Origin: a bacterium
Lineage (GTDB): Bacteria; Patescibacteria; CPR2; UBA1875; JAJYID01
Direction: 5' to 3'
NCBI GenBank assembly: GCA_030647205.1
Contig: JAUSJO010000008.1
Coordinates: forward strand, 1 to 64,000
DNA length: 64,000 bases
The translations under genes were made by a program, and so were the position numbers. The notes under the pieces are model-generated. The model had not been told where the DNA came from, searched no databases, and saw only the letters and a list, made by a program, of their open reading frames with translations. This document shows positions 1-8,705 of this stretch, in pieces (within the stretch, counting starts at the first letter, position 1; the number at the start of each line of letters is the position of its first letter).

Positions 1-2
1 TA

Positions 3-821
3 AAGGGATTTAAAACGAACGCTGACATTTTTAAGGAAGCAGAAGAAATCATGGGGAAGGACTTTTTAGGCCCTCAAGCGATCGAAAACACATTTGGAAT
101 CCATCTCGAATCAAAAGATATCCCTCGGATTCCATTTTCCAATGAAGATTTAGAGCTAGCCAAGGGTCTTAGCCAGTTCCTTATATTAAGGACGGATAAA
201 GCGCCCGATGGTGGAGATCTTACTCCTGGGAAGATGGCAAAGATCTCAAATGACCCTTCTAGTTCTATTATATCGAGCAGGAAATCCGCAAAGGCATTTA
301 AAAAAGAAGGGATGGCTAAAGAAGTACCTCTAAAAGGCTGGGCTCTAGTTAGCAAAATGCCGTTAAGTTATAATACGGATATTATGTCTGTTAATGCTAA
401 GGTTATTGCTTATTTAAAGGGAATAGTATTTAGTCGTAAGGAGATACCTAAAGAGTATGAAGCGGCTTTTAAGGAGTATGAATCCGCATTAGACACCCTA
501 GCCTCTATCCAGATCAAAAGATTTCGGGGGAAAGGTAATAAAGAAGAGAAAAATGACATCATAAAAAACCTAGCAATAACAAAGTTAACTGAACCGTCTG
601 TCTCAGAAGTTGTATATGATAGCTTGGTTTACGAAAGAAATAATGGAACTAGGCTGTATAAACAGACTGCTATATTAACAAGAAGTTGTTCTTCATCGAA
701 AGGATTTGTTTTTGCGTTTTCCAATGGAGAAGATGGTAGGTTTTACATTGATTTTATTGATTATTTTGATTCTTGGAAACGTTCAGGTACTCCCGGGGGG
801 ATCCTCTCTCGCCGGAGTTAA
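3..821 (+). CDS. GWAL-domain array paralog 1 (5' end outside window)
   Basis: The frame is open from the first bases. The residues before the first ATG (51) already match the family, which has an A-K-E-I-M-G block at this point, so the true start lies before the window. Function is unknown. Blocks shared with the paralogs downstream are: GPxAIE, IPxIPF, QFLILRxDK, the GWAL motif (here KGWALV), a Y-E-x-A helical stretch, LxIxKL, a YD block, and a C-terminus ending LSRRS. No membrane segment is visible in the part seen. It is followed after 17 bp by the next paralog. The family assignment is certain from internal comparison; the biochemical role is not known. Confidence 0.85.
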   Translation, partial: KGFKTNADIFKEAEEIMGKDFLGPQAIENTFGIHLESKDIPRIPFSNEDLELAKGLSQFLILRTDKAPDGGDLTPGKMAKISNDPSSSIISSRKSAKAFKKEGMAKEVPLKGWALVSKMPLSYNTDIMSVNAKVIAYLKGIVFSRKEIPKEYEAAFKEYESALDTLASIQIKRFRGKGNKEEKNDIIKNLAITKLTEPSVSEVVYDSLVYERNNGTRLYKQTAILTRSCSSSKGFVFAFSNGEDGRFYIDFIDYFDSWKRSGTPGGILSRRS

Positions 822-838
822 AGTTTAATAGAAAGATT

Positions 839-1792
839 ATGAAAGAAACAAACGAAACAACAGTCGAAGAATCCAATGAAGAACTCTCTACACTCAAAGA
901 GTCTCTTCGGCAAGCTTTGGATGAGGGTGACATACAAAGAGCGGGGGATCTGAAGGAGAAAATATTGCCTCATCTGGAAGTGCTCAGGAGAAATACAGAT
1001 ATCTTTAAGGAAGCTAAGGAAATAATGGGAGAAAATTTCTTTGGTCCCCTAGAGATAGAAAGAACGTTTGGCAGAAAGCTAGATCGGTCAGAAATACCGG
1101 AGATTCCTTTTTCGAGAGAAGATCTCGAGGGGGCAAAGGAGTTAAGGCAGTTTCTGATATTGAGGACTGATAAAGATGCCGATGGAAAGCCTCTTACGAT
1201 AAAAAAAATGGACGAGCAGTTTGGTCTTATGGAAGAGTTTGGATCCGATGCATGGGCTAGAAAGGAAAGCTTTTTTAACACTAAGACGCCGCGTACCGGC
1301 TGGGCCCTTACCGGCAGGGGAGGTTTCAAAGCAGGCAGTTATCTAGGTGCTACAGAAAAAGCTGAGTTGTGGCTTAAAAAATATGTTTTCCCTAACGAGA
1401 GCAAAATGCCGGATGAATATAGGCAGGCCCTTGATGAATGGACTAGAAAGAAAAAGGATATCTTCTCGGGGACAGCAAGTGGATCCGGGATAAAAAAAAG
1501 AAGAGCTACTTGGGATTTAATGAGCTTATCGTTGAACAAGCTTACTAAACATACACCGGTAGAGCTTTTTTATGATTCAATGGTCTACTTTCATCACAGA
1601 GCAGAAGATCTATATGAGGGCTTAAATGTGTGGACAAATGAATCTCCGAAAGATGATGTAGTATGCGTATATGTAGGAGGTGATACGGTTAATAAGTCAT
1701 ATAGCATATTTTGTGTTGATCCTGCAGAGACGTTTGCACAAGGTAGTAGTACTAGGCCTGTATTTATGACGTCTTTTTCCCGTCGGAGTTAA
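839..1792 (+). CDS. GWAL-domain array paralog 2
   Basis: The protein is 317 aa. The ATG at 839 is chosen because every paralog begins M-K-E-x-x-E followed by the E-E-S-N-E-E-L block; the frame extends upstream to 773, but that would overlap paralog 1. Residues 1-50 form a predicted helical hairpin (LKESLRQALDEGDIQRAG), loosely like a UVR-type two-helix motif. Residues 60-105 carry the GP and IPEIPFS blocks. GWAL lies near residue 154 and the C-terminus is FSRRS. No signal peptide or TM segment is seen, so a cytoplasmic location is likely. Function unknown. Confidence 0.85.
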   Translation: MKETNETTVEESNEELSTLKESLRQALDEGDIQRAGDLKEKILPHLEVLRRNTDIFKEAKEIMGENFFGPLEIERTFGRKLDRSEIPEIPFSREDLEGAKELRQFLILRTDKDADGKPLTIKKMDEQFGLMEEFGSDAWARKESFFNTKTPRTGWALTGRGGFKAGSYLGATEKAELWLKKYVFPNESKMPDEYRQALDEWTRKKKDIFSGTASGSGIKKRRATWDLMSLSLNKLTKHTPVELFYDSMVYFHHRAEDLYEGLNVWTNESPKDDVVCVYVGGDTVNKSYSIFCVDPAETFAQGSSTRPVFMTSFSRRS

Positions 1793-1800
1793 AATATATT

Positions 1801-2763
1801 ATGAAAGAAATAAACGAAGCAACAGTAGAAGAATCCAATGAAGAACTCTCAACACTCAAAGAGTCTCTTCGGCAGGCCGTGGATAATGGAGATATAAAAA
1901 AGGCGGGTGAGTTAAGAACTGAGATTATGCCGCATCTTGAAGCATTGCGGGAAAAGGTCGGTATATCTTTGGAAAAAGCAAAAGAGATTATGGGTGAGGA
2001 CTTCCTTGGCCCGGAAGCGGTCGAAAACACATTTGGTATTAAGCTCGAAGAAAGTGACATTCCTAGGATTCCCTTTTCAGAAAAAGATATAGAAAGAGCT
2101 AAACTATTTGACCAGTTTTTAATCTTAAGGGTTGATAAGAGTCGCAATGGATTCGGGCTGACAGTGGGAGAGATGGAAAGAAGTATAAGTGGAAGAAGGG
2201 TGAAAATGATTAACTCCTATTCATCAAAGGGAGCTGAACCTCCTAGGACTGGCTGGGCTTTGGTTGATAAAGAGCCGAGATTTGCCCCCTTTGACTATAT
2301 AGAAGAAACGGAGAGTCTGATTGAATATATCAAGCAATATTTTCTTAGCGGTGGACTACCTGAGCAATATCAAAAAGCGATAGACGACTTTAAGGAGCGC
2401 AAACAGCTTATCAAAAATAGTATAGACCTAGGTCCTGGTGGTAGTTTTCCTGATCATACCGCAGGAATAGTAGCTGACTCGGATATAAACAAGCTTTCAA
2501 GGCAAACTATTTCTGAGGCGGCCTATGATGTTTGCGTGAACTATATAAACAACCCTCAGAGGTTTGCTGATAACTATTTGCGTATCAGGTCGGGGTCTGC
2601 TTTAGGTGATAGTTTATGTCAGCTCAACCTAATTGGTAGAAGTAGCAGCAGTAACGGGGATGTTACCGGTATAACGCTTTCCATTGGTGCAAGAGCGTAT
2701 AGCTTTGGTCCAGGGGAGGATATAAAAAAGGAGCCGGGCTTTGTATTTTCCCGCCGGAGTTAA
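1801..2763 (+). CDS. GWAL-domain array paralog 3
   Basis: The protein is 320 aa and starts 8 bp after the previous stop. The stop-to-start junction (cggagttaaa...atgaaag) is almost the same as at the neighbouring gene borders, as expected of tandem duplication. The N-terminal helical module is at residues 1-50, GP/IPRIPFS blocks at 64-98, GWAL near 151, and C-terminus FSRRS. The region after about residue 255 is the most divergent from the neighbours (SSSSNGD, small-residue rich). Function unknown. Confidence 0.85.
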   Translation: MKEINEATVEESNEELSTLKESLRQAVDNGDIKKAGELRTEIMPHLEALREKVGISLEKAKEIMGEDFLGPEAVENTFGIKLEESDIPRIPFSEKDIERAKLFDQFLILRVDKSRNGFGLTVGEMERSISGRRVKMINSYSSKGAEPPRTGWALVDKEPRFAPFDYIEETESLIEYIKQYFLSGGLPEQYQKAIDDFKERKQLIKNSIDLGPGGSFPDHTAGIVADSDINKLSRQTISEAAYDVCVNYINNPQRFADNYLRIRSGSALGDSLCQLNLIGRSSSSNGDVTGITLSIGARAYSFGPGEDIKKEPGFVFSRRS

Positions 2764-2770
2764 ATATATT

Positions 2771-3895
2771 ATGAAAGAAACAAACGAAACAACAGTCGAA
2801 GAATCCAATGAAGAACTCTCAACACTTAAGGAGTCTCTTCGACAGGCTCTGGATGAAGGTGATATACAGAGGGCAGAGGAACTAAAAATGGAGGTAGTGC
2901 CACTTTTAGAAAGTGTTAAGTTATATAATGACATTGGAACAATAGAAAACAAGAAAAACTATAGACAGGTTGCCGAAATTGAATGCAAGGAAAGTGTGTA
3001 CGATATCCAAGTACTTCCGGATAAAAGGCTGCTTTATGCATATGGAAGAGGTGGACTTAAAATCTGGGGAAACAATAACCAAGGGATTTATCAGGAGGAT
3101 ATTTTGTTGGGACATGAAGCAGGAGTTAAACATACTTGTACCATTTCGGGAGAAAAAATAGTTTCAGGAGACGATAGAGGAATGGTTATAGTTTGGGAAA
3201 AAGACAAAGTAAGTAGAGAGTATTATGAGGTCGATAGATTTTCAGGACCCAGGAAAGAGATTAATTTTATAGAGCCTTTGCATGATGAAGAGCTGCTAAT
3301 AGGCTCTTTCAACGGAGATACATGTGTTTGGGGGAAGGACGAAAGTAGCGGAAAGTATAAAGAAGTGCAAAAGCTTGATAATACCGCAAGATTTAAACAA
3401 GCTCAGTTAATGAGTGATGATAGTATAGTTACGGGGAACAAGAAGGGAGATTTAACAATTTGGGAAAAAGACAAAGGAACTGGGCAATATGTGGAAAAAA
3501 AGACGTTCAAATCGTCTCAAGATAGATATCTTCATACCCTCCATCGCTTACCAGATGAAATGATAGTGGCAGCGTATAGCGGGGAGATTGTTTTATGGAA
3601 AAAAGACAAAGTAAGCGGAGAATATAAAGAGGAATCAATGTTTGATATGGGCGGAGATATAGCATATTACATTTGTATGTTGCCGGATAAAAGACTGGTA
3701 ACAGGCGGCTATCATGGAATTATTAAGATATGGGAAAAAGATGAAAATGAAAAAACATATAACCTTGTAGAAGTTGTCGGAGACCACGGTAATAAAATTG
3801 CGGGTATGAAACTATTACCAGATGGTAGGATTGTAACTGGGGGCCTTGATAAAAAAATTAAGTTTTGGGATGGGGATAAGGTAAAAAGGTCATGA
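2771..3895 (+). CDS. Array N-terminal module fused to WD40-like beta-propeller (1)
   Basis: The protein is 374 aa; the ATG at 2771 matches the array start motif. Residues 1-50 are the same helical module as in the GWAL paralogs. The GWAL domain is absent and is replaced by about seven repeats of the form L-P-D-x-R-I-V-T-G-x-x-x-G-x-I-x-I-W-E-K-D-K (blades near residues 72-370). This is a typical beta-propeller, expected to bind proteins or peptides. The end is KVKRS. The stop overlaps the next start (ATGA at 3892-3895), implying translational coupling. The domain swap shows that the N-terminal module is the common element of the array. Confidence 0.88.
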   Translation: MKETNETTVEESNEELSTLKESLRQALDEGDIQRAEELKMEVVPLLESVKLYNDIGTIENKKNYRQVAEIECKESVYDIQVLPDKRLLYAYGRGGLKIWGNNNQGIYQEDILLGHEAGVKHTCTISGEKIVSGDDRGMVIVWEKDKVSREYYEVDRFSGPRKEINFIEPLHDEELLIGSFNGDTCVWGKDESSGKYKEVQKLDNTARFKQAQLMSDDSIVTGNKKGDLTIWEKDKGTGQYVEKKTFKSSQDRYLHTLHRLPDEMIVAAYSGEIVLWKKDKVSGEYKEESMFDMGGDIAYYICMLPDKRLVTGGYHGIIKIWEKDENEKTYNLVEVVGDHGNKIAGMKLLPDGRIVTGGLDKKIKFWDGDKVKRS

Positions 3896-4848
3896 AAGAA
3901 ACAGACGAAACAGTAGCCGAAGAATCCAATGAAGAACTCTCAACACTTAAGGAGTCTCTTCGGCAGGCTCTGGATAGTGGAAATATGCAAAGGGCAGGAG
4001 AAATCAAAGAAGAAATGCTACCCCATCTCGAAGCGGTGAAAGACAAAATTATGTTGCCTCCCGAAAGGGCAAAAGAAATTATGGGCGAAGATTTTTTTGG
4101 GCAGGAAGCTTTGGAAAAAACATTTGGTACTACGCTTGAGAAGGCTGATATTCCAAGGATTCCCTTTACCGAGAAAGAGTTAGAGCGGGCAAAGGCCTAC
4201 GACTGTTATCTTATTTTGAGAACCGGACAGTTGCCGACAGGTGAGAAACTTACGATGCGAAACATGGGCATGATGTTAGGCGAAAAATGGGAGAAGAATA
4301 ATTTTGGCAGAGTTTTATACGACAAAAACCGTGATGAAGATACAAAAGCCGACTATTTCCTATCAGAAACACCAAGACCCGGCTGGGCTTTATTTAGAAA
4401 AAGCCCACTTATCGATACCAAAGGAGTGAATTATGTTCAACAAACGGGTAGAATACTTGAGTTTCTTAAGGAAGATCTCTATAGAGGTATGCCACCGCCA
4501 GATGATTTGCTGCAAGCTGATGAGGAATACAACGCAAAGATCTGGCAGATATTGCGTGGAGGTACGATGGATATCGAAAAAGCAACTGAACTAAAAGCAA
4601 ATCAAAAGTATAGGCAAACTCCAGTTGAGTTTCTTTATGATGAAGCTGTTTTTATGTCTAACAAGTTGGGTGATAAAATATATCTTGGAAAAAGTGTTTT
4701 AACGAACAGATATAGAGTCGATGATAGCGGGGTACGGAGGATGGTGGAAGTGAGTAGTCCTTCTGGGACGGGCATGCGTATAAAATCTGATTCTACGGGT
4801 TATTATAATAACTCAGATCTTGGGGCTTCATTTACGATAGTAAAATAA
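3892..4848 (+). CDS. GWAL-domain array paralog 4
   Basis: The protein is 318 aa and is coupled to the upstream propeller gene through ATGA. The N-terminal module is at 1-50, the GQEALEKTFG and IPRIPF blocks at 65-100, and GWAL near residue 164 (RPGWAL). It is unusual in lacking the C-terminal arginine pair of its siblings: the protein ends SFTIVK. The central part also departs from the family (QLPTGEKLTM instead of RVDK). Function unknown. Confidence 0.85.
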   Translation: MKETDETVAEESNEELSTLKESLRQALDSGNMQRAGEIKEEMLPHLEAVKDKIMLPPERAKEIMGEDFFGQEALEKTFGTTLEKADIPRIPFTEKELERAKAYDCYLILRTGQLPTGEKLTMRNMGMMLGEKWEKNNFGRVLYDKNRDEDTKADYFLSETPRPGWALFRKSPLIDTKGVNYVQQTGRILEFLKEDLYRGMPPPDDLLQADEEYNAKIWQILRGGTMDIEKATELKANQKYRQTPVEFLYDEAVFMSNKLGDKIYLGKSVLTNRYRVDDSGVRRMVEVSSPSGTGMRIKSDSTGYYNNSDLGASFTIVK

Positions 4849-4861
4849 AACGGAAAATAAC

Positions 4862-5797
4862 ATGAATGAGACAAGCGAAATAAATTTAGATGAATCTTAC
4901 GACGAACTCTCGGACGAGCTCTCGGTTTTGAAGGAATCGTTTGTGTTGGCTTTGGATGAAGGTGATATGCAGAAAGCGGCGGGCCTGAAAGAAGAGATAG
5001 AGCCGTATCTTAGTTTGATGCAAGAGGAACTTGGTATGCCACTTGAAAAAGAGAGAGAAGAAGCGCAAGAGGTAATGAAAGGAGACTATCTGGGCCCGGA
5101 AGCGATAGAAAAGGCGCTTGGGGTTAGGATTGAAAGGAAAAATATTCCTAAAATACCTTTTTCAAAAGAGGACCTGGAGATTGCCAAGAAGTGCGGGCAG
5201 TTTCTGATACTTAGGGTTGATAAAGAAGCAGATGGTGAACCTCTAACAATGCCACAGATTAGTTGGCGTTATAAAGAAAGAAAAGGGAGGTCGGCACTTC
5301 ATATACATGAGGCATTTCATGATAGTAACTTTGTGAACAAAGAAACGCCAAGTGTAGGGTGGGCGCTTGTTACTGTGGTAGGCAGGGAGGAGCCAATAGA
5401 TATCAGTTTTCAGGAGGAAACGGAGCTACTTATTGACCATCTCCAATCAAATATTTTTAAAGGAAGAAAGTTACCGGAAGTTTATGAGGAAGCAATCCAG
5501 GAATACGAAGAAATGAAATCGGAAATAGAAAGGGCAAACGTCCCCCACTCCAACTATCTTCTCTCAAGACTAAAGATAAACAATCTTCTTAGGCCGAAGC
5601 CGGTCGATATTCTTTACGATGCGGTTGTGTCTTCTATTGTAAGAGGAAAAAGGATCTATGGTGAGTGGGGATTTAGAACAGGTGAAGCAAGCCAAGGTGA
5701 GATTATGGCTATGGGTTTTTTTGAAAATCCGGAAATGAAGATAGGGGGAGTCCATGACGAAAACGTTTATGGCCTGACTTATTCAAGGAGAATATAA
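4862..5797 (+). CDS. GWAL-domain array paralog 5
   Basis: The protein is 311 aa. The N-terminal module is the most diverged of the array (an extra D-E-L-S insertion, and SFVLALDEGDMQKAA in place of SLRQALDEGD). The GPEAIEKALG and IPKIPFS blocks follow, with GWAL near residue 165 (VGWALV) and C-terminus YSRRI. It may be an older duplicate than paralogs 1-4. No TM or signal sequence is seen; function unknown. Confidence 0.85.
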   Translation: MNETSEINLDESYDELSDELSVLKESFVLALDEGDMQKAAGLKEEIEPYLSLMQEELGMPLEKEREEAQEVMKGDYLGPEAIEKALGVRIERKNIPKIPFSKEDLEIAKKCGQFLILRVDKEADGEPLTMPQISWRYKERKGRSALHIHEAFHDSNFVNKETPSVGWALVTVVGREEPIDISFQEETELLIDHLQSNIFKGRKLPEVYEEAIQEYEEMKSEIERANVPHSNYLLSRLKINNLLRPKPVDILYDAVVSSIVRGKRIYGEWGFRTGEASQGEIMAMGFFENPEMKIGGVHDENVYGLTYSRRI

Positions 5798-5806
5798 GAG
5801 AAAATT

Positions 5807-6739
5807 ATGAAAGAAATAATAGAAACAACTGTAGAAGAATCTAACGAAGAGCTCTCGCATCTTAAAGAGTCTCTTCGGCATGCCGTGGATGAGGGGGATG
5901 TGCAAAAGGCAGAAGATCTTAAAGCGGCAATATTGCCTCATCTTGAAGTTGTACGAAATGAGCTGGGGATTACTCCCGAAAAAGCGCAGGAAATGATGGG
6001 GGGCAAATATTTTGGACCCGAAGCAATCGAAAAAGCGTATAGGATAAAGCTTGAGCGAAAGGATATACCCAAAATCCCCTTTACTAAGGAGGATTTAGAA
6101 AAGGCGCAAGAATGCGGAGATTTGCTTGTACTTAGGGTTGATAAGGATTCTGATGGCAGACCCCTGACCATGGAAAGGATAGAGGAACTCGTGAGTACGG
6201 ATGGCACCTCGGCCGCAAAAAAAGCAGATAAGTGGTGGGTTAAGGAGAAATTGTTTAGTCACGACATTCCGAGAGCCGGCTGGGCGCTGATATCGGGAAG
6301 TTTAATGATGGCAACGGCTGGGGAAAAATATCTAGAGCAAACAAAGATTCTAGCTTCTAATGTTTTGGCTAATGTCTTTATGGGAAGAGATCTTCCCCAG
6401 GAATATAAAGATGCCGTGGAAGAACTTGAAAAGAAGGCCCCTATTTTAAAAGTCCGTCAGTATGTTGCCGACGACAACGAAGTGTCAAGAGAAGTCGCCG
6501 AACTTAAAATAAACCAGCTCTTGCGACATACTCCGGTTGAGGTTTTTTATGATACTTTTCTTCATTACCATAATAAGAAGGAAGATGAGGGAGCACTTTA
6601 TAGTTTTCATAATATCTGGACTAACAATTTTTTGCCCGGTAAGGGTATAGTTGCAGTCGGTTCAAATGGAGTTAGTTGCCGTCATGCAGTCCAAGACGGC
6701 AATCATCCATTTTTTGGTGTAATATCGAGAAGGAGTTAA
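5807..6739 (+). CDS. GWAL-domain array paralog 6
   Basis: The protein is 310 aa and starts 9 bp after the previous stop. The N-terminal module is close to paralogs 2-4. GPEAIEKAYR and IPKIPFT blocks are followed by LLVLRVDKDSDG, GWAL near residue 158 (RAGWAL), LKINQLLRHTPVEVFYD, and an ISRRS C-terminus. The module sequence is close to paralogs 2-4 although the body differs, which suggests exchange of 5' ends. Function unknown. Confidence 0.85.
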   Translation: MKEIIETTVEESNEELSHLKESLRHAVDEGDVQKAEDLKAAILPHLEVVRNELGITPEKAQEMMGGKYFGPEAIEKAYRIKLERKDIPKIPFTKEDLEKAQECGDLLVLRVDKDSDGRPLTMERIEELVSTDGTSAAKKADKWWVKEKLFSHDIPRAGWALISGSLMMATAGEKYLEQTKILASNVLANVFMGRDLPQEYKDAVEELEKKAPILKVRQYVADDNEVSREVAELKINQLLRHTPVEVFYDTFLHYHNKKEDEGALYSFHNIWTNNFLPGKGIVAVGSNGVSCRHAVQDGNHPFFGVISRRS

Positions 6740-6755
6740 ATCAAGAAGGAGATAG

Positions 6756-7709
6756 GTGAATAACGCAGAACAAATAAATAATCCGGAAGATTCTAACGAA
6801 AAACTCTCAACTCTTAGAGAGTCTCTTCGCCAAGCCATAGATGATGGCGATATGCGGAGGGCTCAGGAGCTGCAGGAAGAGATATTACCGCATCTTGAAG
6901 CGGTGAAAGAAGGCATAGGTCTGTCTCCGGAAAGAGCAAAAGAAATAATGAGGGGAGACTACCTTGGTCCGGAAGCAATACGCAAAACATTCGGAATGCA
7001 TCTTGAGAAAGAAGATATTCCCAGAGTTCCCTTCACAGAACAAGACCTGGAAAGAGCAAGGGTGTTTGGGCAGTTCCTGATTTTGAGAAGAGACCAGTTC
7101 GTAGATGGGACTCCCATGAAAATGCTTGGGATGGACAATATGGTATCGAATCGTAGAGTTAGAGTACACAACATGTTAATGGATGATGTTCCTACTGCAG
7201 GGTGGGCGTTGGTTAGTAAAGAGGCGAGTGCTCACAGGCGTGATTATATTGAAGAAACTCAAGATATGATTACCCATATTAAAAAAAGTATTTTCAGTGG
7301 GATAGAGATACCCAGAGAATATCAAGAAGCAATAGATGAGTTTGAGGAGAAGAAGCAAGAAATAAAAGATAAAGCTACCTCCGTCTTTCTTTCTGACGCA
7401 TCAGAGATAGCGGCAGGCCTGAAAATAAACAAACTTGCGCGCCAAACTATCGCTGACGCAGTTTATGATACCTGTGTTTATTTTATAAATAATGATGAAA
7501 CTTTTTTAAGTTCAAAAGCAAGTATTAGGACGAACAGTTCGGCTGCCGGCCAGATATATCAACTCGCACTAATCGGCGGAAGTTTCGGTTCAAGCACCGA
7601 CAAGAGTAATCATCAGATAGCGATATCGGTTGAACGCAAGTCATGTGACTACGGACAGTATTATGATGGTATGGCCACGCCGGGATTTCTCTTTGCCAGA
7701 ACGAGGTAG
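6756..7709 (+). CDS. GWAL-domain array paralog 7 (GTG start)
   Basis: The protein is 317 aa. GTG at 6756 is preceded by a clear Shine-Dalgarno AAGGAG at 6746-6751, the best ribosome site in the array. The start reads MNNAEQIN instead of MKETNE, as in paralog 8, so these two form a subgroup. The helical module is at 12-50, GPEAIRKTFG and IPRVPFT blocks follow, GWAL is near residue 149 (TAGWALV), then LKINKLARQT and a YD block. The C-terminus is LFARTR, a variant of the usual ARRS. Function unknown. Confidence 0.85.
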   Translation: MNNAEQINNPEDSNEKLSTLRESLRQAIDDGDMRRAQELQEEILPHLEAVKEGIGLSPERAKEIMRGDYLGPEAIRKTFGMHLEKEDIPRVPFTEQDLERARVFGQFLILRRDQFVDGTPMKMLGMDNMVSNRRVRVHNMLMDDVPTAGWALVSKEASAHRRDYIEETQDMITHIKKSIFSGIEIPREYQEAIDEFEEKKQEIKDKATSVFLSDASEIAAGLKINKLARQTIADAVYDTCVYFINNDETFLSSKASIRTNSSAAGQIYQLALIGGSFGSSTDKSNHQIAISVERKSCDYGQYYDGMATPGFLFARTR

Positions 7710-7728
7710 ATTTTAAATAGAATAAATT

Positions 7729-8664
7729 ATGGAAAATAAAGAACAAATAAATAGTTCAGAGAATGGCGAAGATCTTTCAACTCTCAAAGAGTCTCTTCGA
7801 CAGGCGATTGACGATGGTGATGTACAAAGAGCAGGAGAGCTAAAAGAGGAGATAATCCCCCATCTCGAAGCGCTGAAGGAAAAGATCCGCATGCCTTTCG
7901 AGAGTGCTAAAGAAATCATGGGAGAAGACTATCTGGGTCCAGAGGCGGTTGAGGAAACTTTTGGCATCAAACTTAAAGAAAAAAACATTCCTACGATTCC
8001 CTTTTCCAAAGAAGAGCTGGAGATGGCAAAGAGAAACGGGCAATTCTTGATACTCAGGGTTAATGAATACAAGAAAAATAGGGAACCAATGAATATCCGG
8101 AATATGAGGTATAGGTCTAGCATCAAGGGCCTGGAAATAGTAACGGCAGTACAGTCTGACTCTATTCCTAGAGCAGGCTGGGCATTGGTTAAAAGTGATG
8201 CGAGTTTCGCCTTTCGTGACTATCTGAGAGAGACCGAGGACCTTGCTCAGTATATTAGTCTTAAAATGGACGAGGGATTAGTAAAATCTCCTGAAAAATA
8301 TGTAGAGGCACTTTATGAACTTGAAAATAAAAAGCCCTATCTTGAATCAATAATGAGAACGTCAAAGCCGGATGCTAACTTGATAGCAGACCTCCAAGTC
8401 AACCGTCTCGGAAGACAAAGTATTTCTGAGGCTGTTTACGATACATGCGTTTATTATAAAAAGAAAGGAGCTCTCTTTTTTGGTGATGGTAAACAAGTAA
8501 GAACAAATACAGTTTCTCCGCTAGGAGGTATAATGGAACTGCATATGGCGAAAGATTGTTTTGTTGACGGAAAACTAAGGCTTTTTGTTGGGGCTGAAGA
8601 ATGTTCTTATATTAGTAATGGCGTAAAATTTAAGCCGGCATTTGTTTTTGCCCGGAGAAGCTAA
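7729..8664 (+). CDS. GWAL-domain array paralog 8
   Basis: The protein is 311 aa and starts MENKEQINS, like paralog 7. The helical module is at 15-50, GPEAVEETFG and IPTIPFS blocks follow, GWAL is near residue 150 (RAGWALV), then LQVNRLGRQS and VYDTCVYY; the C-terminus is FARRS. It is the last paralog before the peptidase/VWA and AAA+ genes and lies 41 bp upstream of them on the same strand, so co-transcription is likely. Function unknown. Confidence 0.85.
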   Translation: MENKEQINSSENGEDLSTLKESLRQAIDDGDVQRAGELKEEIIPHLEALKEKIRMPFESAKEIMGEDYLGPEAVEETFGIKLKEKNIPTIPFSKEELEMAKRNGQFLILRVNEYKKNREPMNIRNMRYRSSIKGLEIVTAVQSDSIPRAGWALVKSDASFAFRDYLRETEDLAQYISLKMDEGLVKSPEKYVEALYELENKKPYLESIMRTSKPDANLIADLQVNRLGRQSISEAVYDTCVYYKKKGALFFGDGKQVRTNTVSPLGGIMELHMAKDCFVDGKLRLFVGAEECSYISNGVKFKPAFVFARRS

Positions 8665-8705
8665 AAAAGTAGTATTTAGCAAATAATATTAGTACAATAA
8701 AGCTT